Shown here one piece after another: positions 25,728 through 33,910 of a stretch of 64,000 nt of DNA. The stretch is from Nonomuraea gerenzanensis (GTDB taxonomy: Bacteria; Actinomycetota; Actinomycetes; Streptosporangiales; Streptosporangiaceae). The notes under the pieces are model-generated. The model had not been told where the DNA came from, did not search any database, and saw only the letters and a program-made list of their open reading frames with translations. The translations under genes were made by a program, and so were the position numbers. Position 1 is the first letter of the stretch; every line of letters starts with the position of its first letter. Location: positions 7,750,001 through 7,814,000 of the forward strand of contig NZ_CP084058.1 of NCBI RefSeq assembly GCF_020215645.1. Direction: 5' to 3'.

Positions 25728-26422
25728 CTTCCGGTCTCCTTGCTCTTGTCTCTATGTGCGGAATCGGCCAAAGACTGCGGGGTCACGTGCGTCGTGCACA
25801 CCCCGTCGCCGTGGGCGATCGTGGCCAGGCGCTGCACCGGAGTGCCGAGCAGCTGCGCGAACGCCTCCGTCTCGGCCTCACACAGCTGCGGGAACTCCGC
25901 CGCCGCGTGTGCCACCGGGCAGTGGTGCTGGCAGAGCTGGTCGCCGCCCGACTTGGCCTTGCTGGCCGAGGCGGCATACCCCTCTGCCGACAGCGCCTGC
26001 GCCAGCACCTGCACGCGCTGGTCCGCTGGCACCGTCGCCATGACGGGCTCCAGCCGCTTGAGCAGGCTGGCCACCTGCTCGCGGGCGAAGTCTGCCACGG
26101 CTTCTCGCCCCATACGCTCGGCCAGGAAACGCAGCGCGCTCCCGGCCAGGTCGTCGTAGGCGTGCTCGAAAGCACTGCGCCCCGCGTCGGTGATCGCGAA
26201 CAGCTTGGCCGGCCGTCCGCGCCCGCGCTGACCGCGCGGACGCACCGTGCGAGGCTCGATCATCCCGTCGGCCAGCAGCGCGTCGAGGTGACGCCGGACG
26301 GCGGCGGGCGTGAGCCCGAGCCGCTCGCCGAGGGCCGCGGCCGCGACGGGACCATGCTCCAGAATCAGCCTGGCCACGCGGGCGCGGGTGCCGCGCTCAC
26401 CACCGGGCTCCATCAAGGGCAT
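25724..26422 (-). CDS. sufR: Iron-sulfur biogenesis repressor, SufR type
   Basis: A winged-helix regulator of 232 residues. Residues about 12-60 form the DNA-binding domain ([35 protein letters not shown]) with a basic wing [13 protein letters not shown]. The C-terminal part carries C164, C168 and C181 ([18 protein letters not shown]) plus C209, the ligand pattern of SufR proteins, which sense cluster status and repress suf when holo. I chose ATG 26422; the longer GTG at 26431 lies inside a CACA-N7-TGTG palindrome that looks like its own operator. It heads the suf operon with a 4-nt overlap into sufB. Confidence 0.93.
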   Translation of the reverse strand: MPLMEPGGERGTRARVARLILEHGPVAAAALGERLGLTPAAVRRHLDALLADGMIEPRTVRPRGQRGRGRPAKLFAITDAGRSAFEHAYDDLAGSALRFLAERMGREAVADFAREQVASLLKRLEPVMATVPADQRVQVLAQALSAEGYAASASKAKSGGDQLCQHHCPVAHAAAEFPQLCEAETEAFAQLLGTPVQRLATIAHGDGVCTTHVTPQSLADSAHRDKSKETGR

Positions 26423-26428
26423 GTTTTT

Positions 26429-26443
26429 CACAACATCAGTGTG
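26429..26443. promoter_or_regulatory. Candidate SufR autoregulatory site
   Basis: On the minus strand CACACTGATGTTGTG is an inverted repeat (CACA-N7-TGTG) directly before the sufR start. A repressor bound here would block the operon promoter. Assignment to SufR rests on position and symmetry; I could not compare it with a measured site. Confidence 0.5.
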
Positions 26444-26503
26444 CCGTAATTCCTTCCCGCTTCACAAACGGATCTGAGCAGGGGCGGGAATGGAATTTGT
26501 CAC

Positions 26504-26522
26504 GCAGGGTAGCCTTACCTAA
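26504..26522. promoter_or_regulatory. Candidate DtxR/IdeR iron box upstream of suf
   Basis: The 19-mer GCAGGGTAGCCTTACCTAA matches the palindromic consensus TTAGGTTAGSCTAACCTAA at 15 of 19 positions by my count. It overlaps the stop codon of the upstream MFS gene and lies about 80 bp before sufR, which is read in the same direction. Iron-dependent control of suf by a DtxR-family regulator is inferred. Confidence 0.55.
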
Positions 26523-27750
26523 CTTGCGCCCGGCGGCCCAGGATCGTGAACGTCAGGGCCGAGCAGATGAAGAGCCCGAGCATGACACAGGCCATGGGCA
26601 CCGCGGAACCGGTTCCCGCAAGTCCGACCAGCGGGGCGGCGGCCGCGCCGAGCGCGAACTGCAGCACCCCGGTCAGCGCCGAGGCGCTGCCCGCCACCTG
26701 CGCGGGCTGCGAGCCCAGCGCCAGCGCGCCGGTGCCGGGCAGGACGAGGCCCTGCCCCAGCATGATGACGACCAGCCCGCCGACGATCCCCCACAGGCCC
26801 AGGTCGGCCAGCGCGGCGGTCATCAGCAGCGCCGCGCCCAGCAGGGCGACGCCGAGCCCGGCGCGCACGAGCAGCTCGGGCCGCACCCGGCCCGACAGCC
26901 GGCCGCCGAGCTGGGAGGTGGCGATCAGCGCGAAGGCGTTCATGCCGAAGATGAGCGAGTACTGCTGCGGCGTGGCGCCGTACACCTCCTGGAGCACGAA
27001 CGGCGAGCCGGAGATGTAGCCGAACATGGCCGCGAACGACAGGCCGCCGGTCAGCGCGAAGCCCATGAACGTGCGGTCGCGCAGGAGGTGCCAGAAGGTG
27101 CCGACGGTGTGCCTGAGCCCGCCGCTCTCGCGCGCCTCGGCGGGCAGCGTCTCGCGCACGCCCGCCACCACGGCCAGCAGCAGCACGATCCCGGCGATGC
27201 TGAGCGCCACGAACACGCCGCGCCACGAGGTGAAGGCGAGCAGCTGCGCGCCGGCGATGGGGGCCAGGATCGGCGCCAGGCCGCTGACGAGCATCAGCGT
27301 GGCGAAGATGCGGGCGATGGCGGGGCCGTCGTACAGGTCGCGGACCACGGCTCGGACGATGACCAGCGCCGCGCCGCCCAGCATGCCCTGCAACAGGCGG
27401 AAGAAGATCAGCATCGGCACCGAGGGCGCGAACGCGCACAGCAGCGAGGCCACCATGAACCCGGCCACGCCGATCATCAGCGGCACCCGGCGCCCGCGCA
27501 CGTCGCTCGTCGGGCCGGCGATCACCTGGCCGAGCGACACGCCGATGAGGCACGCGGTGAGCGTGAGCTGGACCTGCGCCTCCCCGCTGAGCATCTCGGA
27601 GGTGATGGCGGGCAGGGCGGGGAGGTACATGTCGATGGACAGCGGCCCGATCGCCGACAGGGCGCCGAGGATCAGCAGCAGCACGCCGCGGCGGCTCTTC
27701 CGGCTCTCATGGACGACTGCGGCGGGCGTGGCTACTTCTGCCACGGACAT
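26515..27750 (-). CDS. Bcr/CflA-type multidrug MFS exporter
   Basis: A 411-residue, 12-segment major facilitator. The block IGPLSIDMYLPALPAI in the first helix and the loop GPTSDVRGRRVPLMIG are the Bcr/CflA signatures (proton-driven drug export, DHA1 family). The first 28 residues are a cytoplasmic Arg/Ala-rich stretch. ATG 27750 (start MSVAEVATPA) was preferred over an upstream in-frame start at 27831, which adds unrelated residues. It is upstream of sufR on the same strand, and its stop lies within the candidate iron box. Confidence 0.92.
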   Translation of the reverse strand: MSVAEVATPAAVVHESRKSRRGVLLLILGALSAIGPLSIDMYLPALPAITSEMLSGEAQVQLTLTACLIGVSLGQVIAGPTSDVRGRRVPLMIGVAGFMVASLLCAFAPSVPMLIFFRLLQGMLGGAALVIVRAVVRDLYDGPAIARIFATLMLVSGLAPILAPIAGAQLLAFTSWRGVFVALSIAGIVLLLAVVAGVRETLPAEARESGGLRHTVGTFWHLLRDRTFMGFALTGGLSFAAMFGYISGSPFVLQEVYGATPQQYSLIFGMNAFALIATSQLGGRLSGRVRPELLVRAGLGVALLGAALLMTAALADLGLWGIVGGLVVIMLGQGLVLPGTGALALGSQPAQVAGSASALTGVLQFALGAAAAPLVGLAGTGSAVPMACVMLGLFICSALTFTILGRRAQVR

Positions 27751-27939
27751 GCGTGTACCCCTCTCCCTCGTAGGCCGGCGGCCCACGAGGGCCGAGTGGT
27801 TGAACCCGGTTTCGGTCCTCCGAATTCCCAATCATCAGATATTTCCTGAAACTTCGTCCGATGGGCTACCGGACCCGGCGAATGCGGTCATGCTTACCTG
27901 CGGCCCGGACCGCGTGCGGGAGTCCCTAAACTCGTGGCC

Positions 27940-28848
27940 ATGGATTCCCCAGCCGTCGAGATCGTCGACCTGGTCAAACGCTACGGCGGCAGCACCGCCG
28001 TCGACGGCCTCACCTTCCGCGCCGAGCGCGGCGCCGTCACCGCGGTCCTCGGTCCCAACGGCGCGGGCAAGACGTCCACGGTGGAGATCTGCGAGGGGTT
28101 CCGCAAGGCCGACGCGGGCACGGTCAAGGTTCTGGGCCTGGCGCCCGCGCTGCCGGAGCTGCGCGCGCGGGTGGGGGTCATGCTGCAGGCGGGCGGCGTG
28201 CCGCCGGCGATGCGCTGCGCGGAGTGGCTGCGGCTGGTCTCGCGCTTCTACGCGCACCCGCTCGACGCGGGCGCGCTGCTGGAGCGGCTGGGGCTGACGG
28301 ATCACGTACGCACCCCGTACCGGCGGCTGTCGGGCGGGCAGCAGCAGCGGCTGTCACTGGCGGCGGCCGTCGTCGGGCGGCCCGAGCTGGTCTTCCTCGA
28401 CGAGCCGACGGCCGGCCTCGACCCGCAGGCCAGGCACGCCTGCTGGGAGCTGGTGGGCGAGCTGCGCGCGGCCGGGGTGTCGGTGGTGCTGACCACCCAC
28501 CACATGGACGAGGCCGAGCGGCTGGCCGACCACGTCGTGATCATCGACAGGGGGCGCGTGGTGGCCGAGGGCAGCCCCGCCTCCCTCACCGGGGCCGAGC
28601 GGCAGCTGCGGTTCAGGGCGCGGCCGGGGCTGGCGCTGGAGGAGCTGCTCAACGCGCTTCCCACGGGCAGCGCGGCCAAGGAGTCGCCGGCGGGCCACTA
28701 CATCATCGAGGGCCTGGTGGGGCCCGAGCTGCTGGCCACGGTGACGGCCTGGTGCGCGGCCGAGGGCGTCACGGCCGACGACCTGCGCATCGAGCGCCGT
28801 ACCCTCGAAGACGTCTTTCTGGAGCTGACCGGCAGGGAGCTGCGATGA
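27940..28848 (+). CDS. ABC-2 type drug exporter ATPase
   Basis: A 302-residue DrrA/CcmA-type ATPase. Walker A LGPNGAGKTSTVEI (about 37-50), signature LSGGQQQRLSLA, Walker B LVFLDEPTAGLDP, switch histidine in VVLTTHHMDEAERL, and a C-terminal regulatory part ending IERRTLEDVFLELTGREL, all intact, unlike the damaged ATPase at 6898-7554. It energises the permease at 28886-29653. The ATG at 27940 is used; a GTG 6 nt earlier is in frame. The stop overlaps a 14-codon open frame that in turn overlaps the permease start. Confidence 0.94.
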   Translation: MDSPAVEIVDLVKRYGGSTAVDGLTFRAERGAVTAVLGPNGAGKTSTVEICEGFRKADAGTVKVLGLAPALPELRARVGVMLQAGGVPPAMRCAEWLRLVSRFYAHPLDAGALLERLGLTDHVRTPYRRLSGGQQQRLSLAAAVVGRPELVFLDEPTAGLDPQARHACWELVGELRAAGVSVVLTTHHMDEAERLADHVVIIDRGRVVAEGSPASLTGAERQLRFRARPGLALEELLNALPTGSAAKESPAGHYIIEGLVGPELLATVTAWCAAEGVTADDLRIERRTLEDVFLELTGRELR

Positions 28849-28889
28849 CCGCCCTCGACCCCGGCCCTGCCCGCGGAGGAGCCCGATGA
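28845..28889 (+). CDS. 14-codon coupling ORF made by a duplicated permease start
   Basis: ATG 28845 overlaps the ATPase stop (ATGA), encodes MTALDPGPARGGAR, and ends in a TGA that overlaps the permease ATG at 28886. Its first codons nearly duplicate the permease start MTALDLSPAPG, so a local 41-bp duplication probably created it. It carries the GGAGGA ribosome site for the permease. Whether a peptide is made is unknown; it may only relay ribosomes. Confidence 0.4.
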   Translation: MTALDPGPARGGAR

Positions 28890-29653
28890 CCGCGCTCGAC
28901 CTCAGCCCCGCTCCGGGCGCGGCGCCGTTCCCGCGCATGGTGCTGGCGCAGGCCGGCGCCGAGATCAGGGCCATGCTGCGCAACGGCGAGCAGCTCCTGC
29001 TCACGCTCGTCATCCCGGTGCTGCTGCTGACCGGGTTCTCGCTGGCGCCGCTGATCGACGTCGGCGCCGGGCGGCGGGTCGACTTCCTGACGCCGGGCGT
29101 GCTGGCGCTGGCCGTGATGTCCACGGCCTTCACCGGGCAGGCCATCGCCACCGGCTTCGAGCGCCGCTACGGCGTGCTCAAGCGGCTGGGCGCGACCCCG
29201 CTGTCCAGGAGCGGGCTCATGCTGGCCAAGACGGCGGCGGTCGCCGCCGTGGAGGTCATCCAGGCCGTGGTCATCGTGGCCGTGGGGCTGGCGCTGGGGT
29301 GGCGGCCGCAGGGCTCGTTCCTGAGCGCGGTGCTGCTGGTCGTGCTGGGCACCGCGGCCTTCAGCGGGCTGGGGCTGCTGATGGCGGGCACGCTGCGCGC
29401 CGAGGCGACGCTGGCGGCGGCCAACCTGGTGTACCTGGTGCTGCTGGGGGTGGGCGGGGTGATGTTCCCGCTGAGCAAGTTCCCCGAAGGGGTGCGGCCG
29501 GTGCTGGAGGCGCTGCCCATCTCCGCGCTGACCGGCGGCCTGCGCGCGGTGCTCACCGAGGGCGCGGCGCTCCCGCTGGTCCCGGTGGTCGTGCTCGTGG
29601 CCTGGGCGGTGCTGTCGCTGGGGCTGGTCTCGCGCACGTTCCGCTGGGAGTGA
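28886..29653 (+). CDS. ABC-2 type exporter permease
   Basis: A 255-residue membrane protein with six predicted transmembrane segments, of the DrrB/YadH type. It starts MTALDLSPAPGAAPFP, then the cytoplasmic helix RMVLAQAGAEIRAMLRNGEQ and a first membrane span LLLTLVIPVLLLTGFSL. The conserved cytoplasmic block GFERRYGVLKRLGATPLSRSGLM near residues 91-113 and GGVMFPLSKFPEGVRPVLEALP near the last segments fit the family. It acts with the ATPase encoded just upstream. ATG 28886 is preceded by GGAGGA. Confidence 0.93.
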   Translation: MTALDLSPAPGAAPFPRMVLAQAGAEIRAMLRNGEQLLLTLVIPVLLLTGFSLAPLIDVGAGRRVDFLTPGVLALAVMSTAFTGQAIATGFERRYGVLKRLGATPLSRSGLMLAKTAAVAAVEVIQAVVIVAVGLALGWRPQGSFLSAVLLVVLGTAAFSGLGLLMAGTLRAEATLAAANLVYLVLLGVGGVMFPLSKFPEGVRPVLEALPISALTGGLRAVLTEGAALPLVPVVVLVAWAVLSLGLVSRTFRWE

Positions 29654-29668
29654 GCCTCCGCGGAGGTG

Positions 29669-30865
29669 TCAGCCGGGCTGGGGCGGTTCCGCGCGCAGCG
29701 CGCCGTAACGGTGCCGGGTGAGGGCCGCCACCGCCGTCAGGGGGATGGCCGCGCCGGCCGCGAGCCCGAACAGCAGCCCGTAGCGGCCGTCCTGCGCCAG
29801 CGGCCCCGCCGCCCAGGAGGAGACCGCGCTGCCCACGAACAGCGCGCAGGCGAAGAAGGCGATCGTGGTCCCCCTGGCCTCGGGCACCACCGAGGTGGCC
29901 CAGGTCTGCAGCGAGGAGTGCAGGAACGACCAGCCGCCGCCCAGCAGCAGCGCCGTGACGGCCACGGCGGGCACGCTGACCTGCACGGTCACGACCGCGA
30001 ACCCGGCGCAGAGCTGCGCGCCGCCGACGAGCATCAGCACGGGCGCGGGCCAGCGCCCCGACAGGCGCTTGACGAGCTTGGCGAAGACCCACAGCCCCAG
30101 CCCGTACGCGGTGATCGACAACCCGGCCACGGCGGCGGCCAGCCCGGTGTGCTGCAGCGCCGGGGCCAGGAACGGCATGGCGCCCAGCATGATGGCCCCC
30201 TCGGTGAAGGCCAGCGCGAACACCAGCAGCGCCCAGCGCTGCCCCAGCACGGCCCTCAGGTGCCCCAGGACGCCGTGCCCGGCGTTCGGGTGCCGGGGCG
30301 GCTCGGGCAGCGTGCGCAGCGCCAGCGCGCAGGCCAGGGCGCAGGCGGCGGGCACGGTGAAGGCCACCCGCCAGTCCACCAGGCCCGCGACGACCCCGCC
30401 CAGCCCCGTGGCCAGCGCCGTGCCGAGCGCGGCGGCGGCCATGAGGTCGGTGAGCGCGCGCTGGCGCACCGCGGGCTGGACGGTGTCGCCCACGTACGTC
30501 AGCCCCGTGGGGATCACCGCGCCGAAACAGGCCCCTGTCACGACCCTGGCCACGACGAGCGCCCACAGCACGGGCATCAGCGCCGAGGCCGCGCCCGCCA
30601 GCGCCGCGCCGAACAGCGCCCATCGCATCACGCGCACGCGGCCGAACCGGTCGGACAGCAGGCCCCACAGCGGCTGGGTCAGCCCGTACGCCAGGTAGTA
30701 GCCGCTGGCGGCGGCGATCGAGGCCGACAGCGAGACGCCCAGGTCGGCGGCGATGAGCACGAGCATGGGGCTCACGGCGAAGCGGTCGAAGCTGCTGACG
30801 AACCCGGACACGGACAGGGCGAGCGGAGGTCGGGCGAGGCTCACGGGGAGTGCGGGGGCTTCCAT
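29669..30865 (-). CDS. MFS transporter (drug/metabolite exporter type)
   Basis: A 398-residue, 12-segment major facilitator starting at ATG 30865. The first helix block (SVSGFVSSFDRFAVSPMLVLIAADLG) and the loop LLSDRFGRVRVMR are typical of DHA1 exporters; a second loop KLVKRLSGRWPAPVLML sits in the C-terminal half. It is convergent with the ABC-2 permease (16 nt apart) and divergent from the EamA gene at 30990. The substrate is unknown. Confidence 0.9.
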   Translation of the reverse strand: MEAPALPVSLARPPLALSVSGFVSSFDRFAVSPMLVLIAADLGVSLSASIAAASGYYLAYGLTQPLWGLLSDRFGRVRVMRWALFGAALAGAASALMPVLWALVVARVVTGACFGAVIPTGLTYVGDTVQPAVRQRALTDLMAAAALGTALATGLGGVVAGLVDWRVAFTVPAACALACALALRTLPEPPRHPNAGHGVLGHLRAVLGQRWALLVFALAFTEGAIMLGAMPFLAPALQHTGLAAAVAGLSITAYGLGLWVFAKLVKRLSGRWPAPVLMLVGGAQLCAGFAVVTVQVSVPAVAVTALLLGGGWSFLHSSLQTWATSVVPEARGTTIAFFACALFVGSAVSSWAAGPLAQDGRYGLLFGLAAGAAIPLTAVAALTRHRYGALRAEPPQPG

Positions 30866-30989
30866 ACGTCCATGGTGGATTTGTCCGAATAAATGATCCA
30901 GTCGGCAGTAGTACCACCTTAGGGCGGGAATATCGGACGCGTTGAGTAGGCTCTGACGGTTGCTCACCCTGATCCGTCCAAGGAGTCCC

Positions 30990-31904
30990 GTGACCGCCTT
31001 CGCCCTCGACGACCCCATCGACCGGGGTCCCGGTCTGCCCCGGCCGGGCAATCTGCTCCGCAGTGCGGCCGACTCCATCCCGCCCTCGACGCTCGTGCTG
31101 CTGGGCATCCTCTCGGTGCAGCTCGGCGCCGGGTTCGCCAAGGAGTTGTTCGCGACGCTGCCGCCGAGCGCGGTGGTGTTCCTGCGCATCGCCGCCGGGG
31201 CGCTCATCATGGGCGCGGTCGCGCGGCCCAGGCTGCGCGGGATGAGCTGGCGGGACTGGGCGGTCGGGGCCGGCTTCGGCCTGACGCTCGCCGTGATGAA
31301 CCTGACCTTCTACGAGGCGCTGGCGCGGCTGCCGATGGGGATCGCGGTGGCGATCGAGTTCCTCGGGCCCCTGGGGGTGGCGGTGGCCGCCTCCCGGCGG
31401 CGGATCGACCTGGTGTGGGTCGGGCTGGCCGCGATGGGCGTGGTGCTGCTGGCCCCGTGGGGCGAGTCGGCGACGGTGAGCTGGGCGGGCATCGGGTTCG
31501 CGATGGTGGCCGGGGCCTGCTGGGCGGCCTACATCCTGCTGTCGGCGGCGGCCGGGCAGCGCTTCCCCGGCACGACCGGGCTGTCCTTCGCGATGATCGT
31601 CTCCGCGGTGGTGATCCTGCCCATCGGCGTCACGACGGGCGGGGCGGACCTGCTGCAGCCTGAGCTGCTGCTCATCGGGCTCGGGGTGGGGCTGCTGTCG
31701 TCGGTGATCCCGTACTCGCTGGAGCTGCAGGCGCTGCGGCGGATGCCCAAGCACGTGTTCGGCATCCTGATGAGCCTGGAGCCCGCCGTGGCGGCGCTGA
31801 TCGGGGTGCTGCTGCTGAGCGAGATCCTGCACGTCCAGCAGTGGGCGGCGATCGTGTGCATCGTGGCCGCCAGCCTGGGCTCCACCCGCACCAGGCGGGG
31901 CTGA
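30990..31904 (+). CDS. EamA/RhtA-family metabolite exporter
   Basis: A 304-residue, ten-segment protein made of two EamA repeats: the first around VFLRIAAGALIMGAVARPRL, the second around IPYSLELQALRRMPKHVFGILMSLEPA, the block typical of RhtA-like threonine/homoserine exporters. The GTG at 30990 follows AAGGAG at 30980-30985; an earlier in-frame TTG at 30960 has no ribosome site. It is divergent from the MFS gene and followed by three strong hairpins in the convergent gap. Confidence 0.9.
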   Translation: MTAFALDDPIDRGPGLPRPGNLLRSAADSIPPSTLVLLGILSVQLGAGFAKELFATLPPSAVVFLRIAAGALIMGAVARPRLRGMSWRDWAVGAGFGLTLAVMNLTFYEALARLPMGIAVAIEFLGPLGVAVAASRRRIDLVWVGLAAMGVVLLAPWGESATVSWAGIGFAMVAGACWAAYILLSAAAGQRFPGTTGLSFAMIVSAVVILPIGVTTGGADLLQPELLLIGLGVGLLSSVIPYSLELQALRRMPKHVFGILMSLEPAVAALIGVLLLSEILHVQQWAAIVCIVAASLGSTRTRRG

Positions 31905-31929
31905 TCCGAGGGAGTGCTGAGATGAGGGC

Positions 31930-32077
31930 CGCCGCGCGCCCGTGGGATGGGGTCTCGGGCGCGCGGCGGGGGGCTCGGCTCGGTGGGCGGGGTGTGCCGA
32001 GCCCATGGAGGTCAGCGGAGTGCGGGTGTCCGCTTGACCAGGCATGTGCCGGAAATCGCCGGCCCGTCATGGGCCGG
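31930..32077. terminator. Three consecutive GC-rich hairpins in a convergent gap
   Basis: Stem 1: CGCCGCGCGCCC (31930-31941) with 31957-31968, 12 bp. Stem 2: GGGCTCGGC (31971-31979) with 31996-32004, 9 bp. Stem 3: CCGGCCC (32059-32065) with 32071-32077, 7 bp. All are perfect and lie between the eamA stop (31904) and the gntR stop (32175). They can act on both strands. Confidence 0.65.
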
Positions 32078-32174
32078 GGACGCGGGACCGCCGGCGCTCG
32101 CGCTGGGCGTCGCCCGGCTGGTCCGCATCGAGATTACCGCCATCGGGGAGTGCTCGATCCCCGAATGTCAGAAC

Positions 32175-32879
32175 TTACGCCGAGTGCTCGGCCCAAATCC
32201 CGCGAACGTGACCGATGTGCTCCGTCATCAGGTGCCTGACGGCGTCGCTGTCGCCGTTCTTGAGCGCGTCCAGGAGCTGCAGGTGCTCCCTGGCGGAGTC
32301 GCCCAGCGTGCCCCGCTCGGAGAGCTGGGACAGGCCGTAGAGCCTGGCCCTGTTGCGCAGGTCGCGCACCACCGACACCAGGTGCGCGTTGCCGCACAGC
32401 GTCAGCAGCTCGACGTGGAAGCGCAGGTCGGCGTCCACGTACGCGAGCAGGTCGCCCCGCTCGCTGGCTGAGACGATCTCCTCGGCGACGGGCCGCAGCC
32501 GCTCGAACTCCGCGGCCCGCGAGCTGTCGGCCAGCCTGGCCACCGTGGGCACCTCGATCAGCTGGCGGATCTCGGTCAGCTCGTCGAGGTCGCGGTCGGA
32601 CAGCTCGGTGACCCGGAAGCCCTTGTTCCGCACGGCCTCGACCAGGCCCTCCTTGGCCAGGTCGAGCATGGCCTCGCGCACGGGCGTGGCCGAGACGCCG
32701 AACTGGGCGGCCAGCACCGGAGCCGAGTAGACCACCCCCGGCCGCATCTCACCGGTGATCAGCGCGGCACGCAGCGCGTGCGCCACCTGCTCGCGCAGGC
32801 TCTGCCGCTCCCCCACCATCGGCAGGTCGAGCCGGTCCTCGGCAGCCATCGGCCCATCCCTTTCCTCGTCCACCCTCAT
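32175..32879 (-). CDS. GntR-family (FadR subfamily) regulator of the hydroxyproline operon
   Basis: A 234-residue regulator. The winged helix occupies residues about 22-85 (SLREQVAHALRAALITGEMRPG, then LAAQFGVSATPVREAMLDLAKEGLV), followed by an all-helical FCD ligand domain with metal-ligand histidines (DADLRFHVELLTLCGN and MTEHIGHVRG). ATG 32879 was chosen because it overlaps the upstream stop (ATGA) and has a GAGGG site; an ATG at 32849 is the alternative. As last gene of the eight-gene operon, it probably responds to hydroxyproline or an intermediate and binds near 39836. Confidence 0.88.
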   Translation of the reverse strand: MRVDEERDGPMAAEDRLDLPMVGERQSLREQVAHALRAALITGEMRPGVVYSAPVLAAQFGVSATPVREAMLDLAKEGLVEAVRNKGFRVTELSDRDLDELTEIRQLIEVPTVARLADSSRAAEFERLRPVAEEIVSASERGDLLAYVDADLRFHVELLTLCGNAHLVSVVRDLRNRARLYGLSQLSERGTLGDSAREHLQLLDALKNGDSDAVRHLMTEHIGHVRGIWAEHSA

Positions 32880-33910
32880 GCCTGTGCCCTCGCGCCCGGG
32901 CCCTCGTCCGCGGCCTCGTAGGCGGCAGCCGCGACCACGAGGTCCTCCCACGCCATGCCCGTGCTCTTGAACACGCGCGGCCCCGGACCGGCGACCACCC
33001 TTCCGGCGGTCAGGTCGGCGAGGTTACCGGCGAGATGATGAGAGGTGATCGTACCCTGACGGATCGGCACGACGATGTCGCCCGCCTCCTCCAGAGCGGC
33101 CGCCCTGGCCTCGACGACCACGGTGGCGCGGGCGATCAGGTCGCCGTCGAGCTCACGGGCGCCGGGCTCGTGCGAGCCGACCGCGACGACGGTGACGCCG
33201 TCGCGGGCGAGCTTACCGGGGAACAGGGGGTGCCTGGCCGTGGTGCAGCACGCGATCAGATCCGCCCGCCCCACCGCCTCGGCGACCTCCGCCGCCACTG
33301 TCTCCGCGGCCTCCGTAGCCGGCGCGCCGGGCCGGGGACCGGGCGGCTCGGACGGTGGCGCGCCGCCGGCCAGGGCGCGGGCGCTCAGCCCGCATTCGCG
33401 GCACCAGGCCGCCAGCGCCTCGGCCCGGCGCCGGTCGCGCGCGACCACGGTGACGTCCTCCACCGGCCGCACCTCCCGCAGGGCGAGCACGTGCCCGTAC
33501 GCCTGCGGCCCGCTCCCGAACACGACCAGCCGCCGCGCACCGGGCTCGGCGAGGTGCCGCACGGCCAGCGCGGACACGGCGGGCGTGCGCAGCGAGGTGA
33601 GCGCGATCCCGTCCAGCGCCGCCAGCGGGGCCAGGGTGTCGCCGTCGAACAGCAGGTACGTGCCCTGGATGCGGGGCAGCCCCCGCTCCGGGTTGGCCGG
33701 CGCGATGCTGACGGCCTTGACGCCCGCGTACCGCCGGGTGGCGGCGGGCATGAGCAGCAGCTGCCCGGCGGGCAGGTCCACGATCGGCCGGCGCGGGGTC
33801 GCCTCGGGGTCGAGCCCGGCCCGCAGCGCCTCCTCCAGCACGTCCACGGCCCTGCCCATGGGCACCAGCCGCTCCACGGCGGCGGCGTCGAGGTACGGCA
33901 GCCCGCTCAT
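32876..33910 (-). CDS. Ornithine cyclodeaminase / mu-crystallin family reductase
   Basis: A 344-residue protein of the OCD/mu-crystallin family. The N-terminal half has the substrate-binding strands (GVKAVSIAPANPERGLPRIQG) and the second half an NAD(P) Rossmann fold (RLVVFGSGPQAYGHVLAL near residue 125). Members act as ornithine cyclodeaminase, alanine dehydrogenase or delta1-pyrroline-2-carboxylate reductase. In hydroxyproline and proline-isomer clusters the last role is usual, and it fits here between two racemase-type genes and a GntR gene. Residues about 190-215 are a Pro/Ala-rich insert (GGAPPSEPPGPRPGAPATEA). Both ends overlap neighbours by 4 nt. Confidence 0.86.
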   Translation of the reverse strand: MSGLPYLDAAAVERLVPMGRAVDVLEEALRAGLDPEATPRRPIVDLPAGQLLLMPAATRRYAGVKAVSIAPANPERGLPRIQGTYLLFDGDTLAPLAALDGIALTSLRTPAVSALAVRHLAEPGARRLVVFGSGPQAYGHVLALREVRPVEDVTVVARDRRRAEALAAWCRECGLSARALAGGAPPSEPPGPRPGAPATEAAETVAAEVAEAVGRADLIACCTTARHPLFPGKLARDGVTVVAVGSHEPGARELDGDLIARATVVVEARAAALEEAGDIVVPIRQGTITSHHLAGNLADLTAGRVVAGPGPRVFKSTGMAWEDLVVAAAAYEAADEGPGARAQA

